From Christiangramia sediminis (GTDB lineage: Bacteria; Bacteroidota; Bacteroidia; Flavobacteriales; Flavobacteriaceae), in the NCBI RefSeq assembly GCF_020552705.1, contig NZ_JAJBZG010000001.1:124001-188000 (forward strand): a DNA stretch of 64,000 nt. The letters are read 5' to 3'. Numbering within the stretch: position 1 is the first letter of the stretch; every line of letters begins with the position of its first letter. The notes beneath the pieces are model-generated. The model did not search any database. It was given only the letters and a program-made list of their open reading frames with translations, and was not told the DNA's origin. Position numbers and translations under genes: made by a program. Of this stretch, positions 62,164 through 64,000 are shown one piece after another.

Positions 62164-63604
62164 TCTTGCAAAATTTTTTAGTAGTGAGTATGTTTTCATC
62201 GCTGCTAATTATGTTTTTTTTGCTTACGGGATCATACTCATGAGCTTTTATCTCACCGGGGTGATCCTGGCTAGCAGAGCAATTAAAAGGAATAAGAAAA
62301 AAGCTCGGTTTTTACAGGTAAACGACATTGTGAGTGCTACCGATATTCCATCAGTCTCTGTAATAGCACCGGCCTATAACGAGGGTTTGACTATCATTGA
62401 AAATGTAAAAAGTTTACTTTCAATTCAGTATCCCTACTACGAGCTAATTCTGGTAAATGATGGGAGCAAGGATGATTCTCTGGAAAAACTGATTAAGGAA
62501 TTTAAACTGGAGCGTAAGGATGCGACTTTCATTACTCAGCCTATACCTACAGCTACTGTAAATCATATTTATAAAAGCACCTTATCCAAGTTTACTCATC
62601 TTACCGTTTTAGATAAGAATAATGGAGGTCGTGCAGATGCCCTAAATGCGGGAATCAATTTTGCAACCTCTGAACTGGTGGTGTGTACCGATGCAGATTG
62701 TATTATTGAGCAGGATGCGCTTCTAAAAATGGTTCGCCCTTATTTAGAAGAATATAATAAAGAAATTATCGCTTGTGGTGGAGGCATTGGAATTGCTAAT
62801 GATTCAGTGGTAAGAAACGGGGTATTACAGGAACTAAGACTACCCACTAACCTTGTGCCTATGGTTCAGGTTGTAGAATATATACGTGCTTTTCTACTAG
62901 GCCGTATGGCCTGGAGTGAAATAAACGGGCTGATGTTGGTTTCCGGAGCATTTGGGATGTATCCCCGCAAGCGTGTGGTTGAAGTAAATGGATTTGATGC
63001 AAAAACTGTAGGGGAAGATCTTGAATTATGTATTAGACTTAGACGTTTAATGGAAGAAAAAAAGATTCCTTACAAGGTTGTTTATTTACCTGAAACACTT
63101 TGCTGGACTGAGGGCCCACCAGACTATAATATTCTAATAAAACAAAGAGATCGCTGGGCGAGAGGTCTTTGGGAAACATTAAAGATCCATAAAAAATTAT
63201 TCCTTAATCCAAAGTACCGGTATATGGGTATACTTTATTATCCATATTGGTTATTTTTCGAATTTGGAGCACCTATCATCGAATTTTTTGGACTCATCTG
63301 TATTATAGCCTTCGCCTTTTTCGGGATGATAAACTGGTCTATGGCGATTCTATTATTTACAGCTGCTTACATCGTAGGTTGTGTATTTTCCACTGCAGCA
63401 ATCTTTATGTATGTAAAGAATTTTAATCATTATGATAAGCCTAAACAAATTATAGAGTTATTGCTAGCAGCTTATCTCGAGCCATTTCTTTACCATCCAA
63501 TCCTGGTTTATGGCCAAATGAAGGGATACTATAAAAAGATCTTCGGAATTAAATCCGGGTGGGGTACAATGACTAGAAAAGGTTTTAAGGTTTCTGATAC
63601 TTAA
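62153..63604 (+). CDS. Processive family 2 glycosyltransferase (PgaC/hyaluronan-synthase-like)
   Basis: 483 residues, one N-terminal helix (about 15-37) and three or four C-terminal helices (from about 350). GT-A motifs: IAPAYNEGLTIIENVKSLLS, ELILVNDGSKDD, CTDADCIIEQDALL (DxD), GEDLELCIRLRR, and the processive signature QRDRWARGLWETL (QxxRW). This indicates synthesis of a beta-linked polysaccharide with export through its own membrane part. The product (poly-GlcNAc, cellulose, other) is not decidable. It converges on a YaiO-like gene, 3' ends overlapping by 4 bp. Confidence 0.92.
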   Translation: MLNDLAKFFSSEYVFIAANYVFFAYGIILMSFYLTGVILASRAIKRNKKKARFLQVNDIVSATDIPSVSVIAPAYNEGLTIIENVKSLLSIQYPYYELILVNDGSKDDSLEKLIKEFKLERKDATFITQPIPTATVNHIYKSTLSKFTHLTVLDKNNGGRADALNAGINFATSELVVCTDADCIIEQDALLKMVRPYLEEYNKEIIACGGGIGIANDSVVRNGVLQELRLPTNLVPMVQVVEYIRAFLLGRMAWSEINGLMLVSGAFGMYPRKRVVEVNGFDAKTVGEDLELCIRLRRLMEEKKIPYKVVYLPETLCWTEGPPDYNILIKQRDRWARGLWETLKIHKKLFLNPKYRYMGILYYPYWLFFEFGAPIIEFFGLICIIAFAFFGMINWSMAILLFTAAYIVGCVFSTAAIFMYVKNFNHYDKPKQIIELLLAAYLEPFLYHPILVYGQMKGYYKKIFGIKSGWGTMTRKGFKVSDT

Positions 63605-64000
63605 AACCTGAATCTATAACCTATATTTCCAATAATTTGATTGCCATCCCGGTTTGAAGTGACTTCTTCAAAAAGATATCCTGCGCCCACCTGAAAGATG
63701 TGACGAGGTCCAATGGTGAAATTTATTCCCAGGTTAGAGTAATAAGCTTCTAACGCTGGATTTTCCTGTACCTGGGTGAAGATGGTACTTTCATCTGGAG
63801 AGATTCCTGTTCCCAGGCGTAGAAATAAAAAATTGTCTGTATTATTTAGATAATATCGAAGATTGAACTGATAATTTTGAGTTAGTTGATCGTTTATTTC
63901 TGGACCCAGAAAGACCCGGGAATTTAGATAGAATTTCCCTGTATACATGGTGAGACCAATGATTCCTGAAAAATAATCCTCATTAGAAAAATGTAATAAT
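63601..64000 (-). CDS. YaiO-like outer membrane protein (partial, 5' end outside window)
   Basis: 133 codons visible. The frame runs open past an internal ATG at 63948 to the window edge, so the start lies beyond 64000. The visible part is a string of amphipathic beta strands (GKFYLNSRVFLGPEINDQ, QFNLRYYLNNTDNFLFLRLG, GPRHIFQVGAGYLFEEV) ending in an outer-membrane-type terminal strand GNIGYRFRF. This resembles the YaiO barrel family. Convergent to the glycosyltransferase, so a shared exopolysaccharide role is plausible. Confidence 0.75.
   Translation of the reverse strand, partial: LLHFSNEDYFSGIIGLTMYTGKFYLNSRVFLGPEINDQLTQNYQFNLRYYLNNTDNFLFLRLGTGISPDESTIFTQVQENPALEAYYSNLGINFTIGPRHIFQVGAGYLFEEVTSNRDGNQIIGNIGYRFRF

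Overview
The window reads as the chromosome of a marine-type member of the Bacteroidota, family Flavobacteriaceae. Supporting signs are low GC, many exact TAnnTTTG promoter -7 boxes, few obvious Shine-Dalgarno sequences, a gldI gliding-motility gene, many SC-lipobox lipoproteins, and flavobacterial gene orders: spoT-fur family-purA, parA-parB-DUF5683-dapB-lepB-WbqC, udk-divIC-methylmalonyl-CoA mutase, and ribH-small protein-mutL. The proteins resemble those of the Gramella/Christiangramia group, but that is an impression, not a search result.

1-8.6 kb (minus strand): a partial DUF349 protein, aroE, two overlapping DUF368 membrane proteins, a TPR protein, a class III aminotransferase and an OstA-like envelope protein. 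8.8-10.5 kb (plus): two Tat-type ferritin-like proteins. 10.5-22.2 kb (minus): purA, a Fur-family gene, relA/spoT, an M48 protease, an rRNA/tRNA methyltransferase, an amidohydrolase cluster whose large member is split by a frameshift, and a DUF3810 protein. 22.2-28.2 kb: pepD, a cyclophilin-FKBP fusion, gldI, a DHH phosphoesterase, a PhoD-like phosphatase and ndk. 28.3-30.4 kb (minus): a small membrane protein, DUF721, a lipoprotein and recF. 30.5-36.8 kb (plus): a TPR protein, ribH, a 97-residue protein, mutL, two rhomboids and an EEP-family protein. 36.7-49.4 kb (minus): WbqC, lepB, dapB, DUF5683, parB, parA, an SDR enzyme, both methylmalonyl-CoA mutase subunits, divIC, udk, and a cytochrome c with a soluble-type sugar dehydrogenase.

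49.4-64 kb is the most accessory part. A small GIY-YIG nuclease gene lies between a perfect 28-bp duplication of the 5' end of tRNA-Pro(TGG). It is followed by a Crp/Fnr regulator, a GNAT protein, a pirin and a broken second pirin, a TMEM175-like channel, a DoxX-like protein, a two-component system with a PepSY-like lipoprotein, an SdiA-regulated-like protein and a TVP38/DedA protein. Next come a large internally duplicated propeller-like lipoprotein and a membrane protein/XRE pair behind repeated operator-like sites. The window ends with an operon of a receiver lacking its switch lysine, a membrane-anchored HEAT protein and a processive family-2 glycosyltransferase, convergent with a YaiO-like outer-membrane gene cut by the window edge.

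Most of the window is housekeeping. The strongest candidates for something less ordinary are the tRNA-Pro/GIY-YIG cassette, the receiver-HEAT-glycosyltransferase-YaiO locus, the split amidohydrolase, the decayed second pirin, and the repeated operator of the XRE pair.
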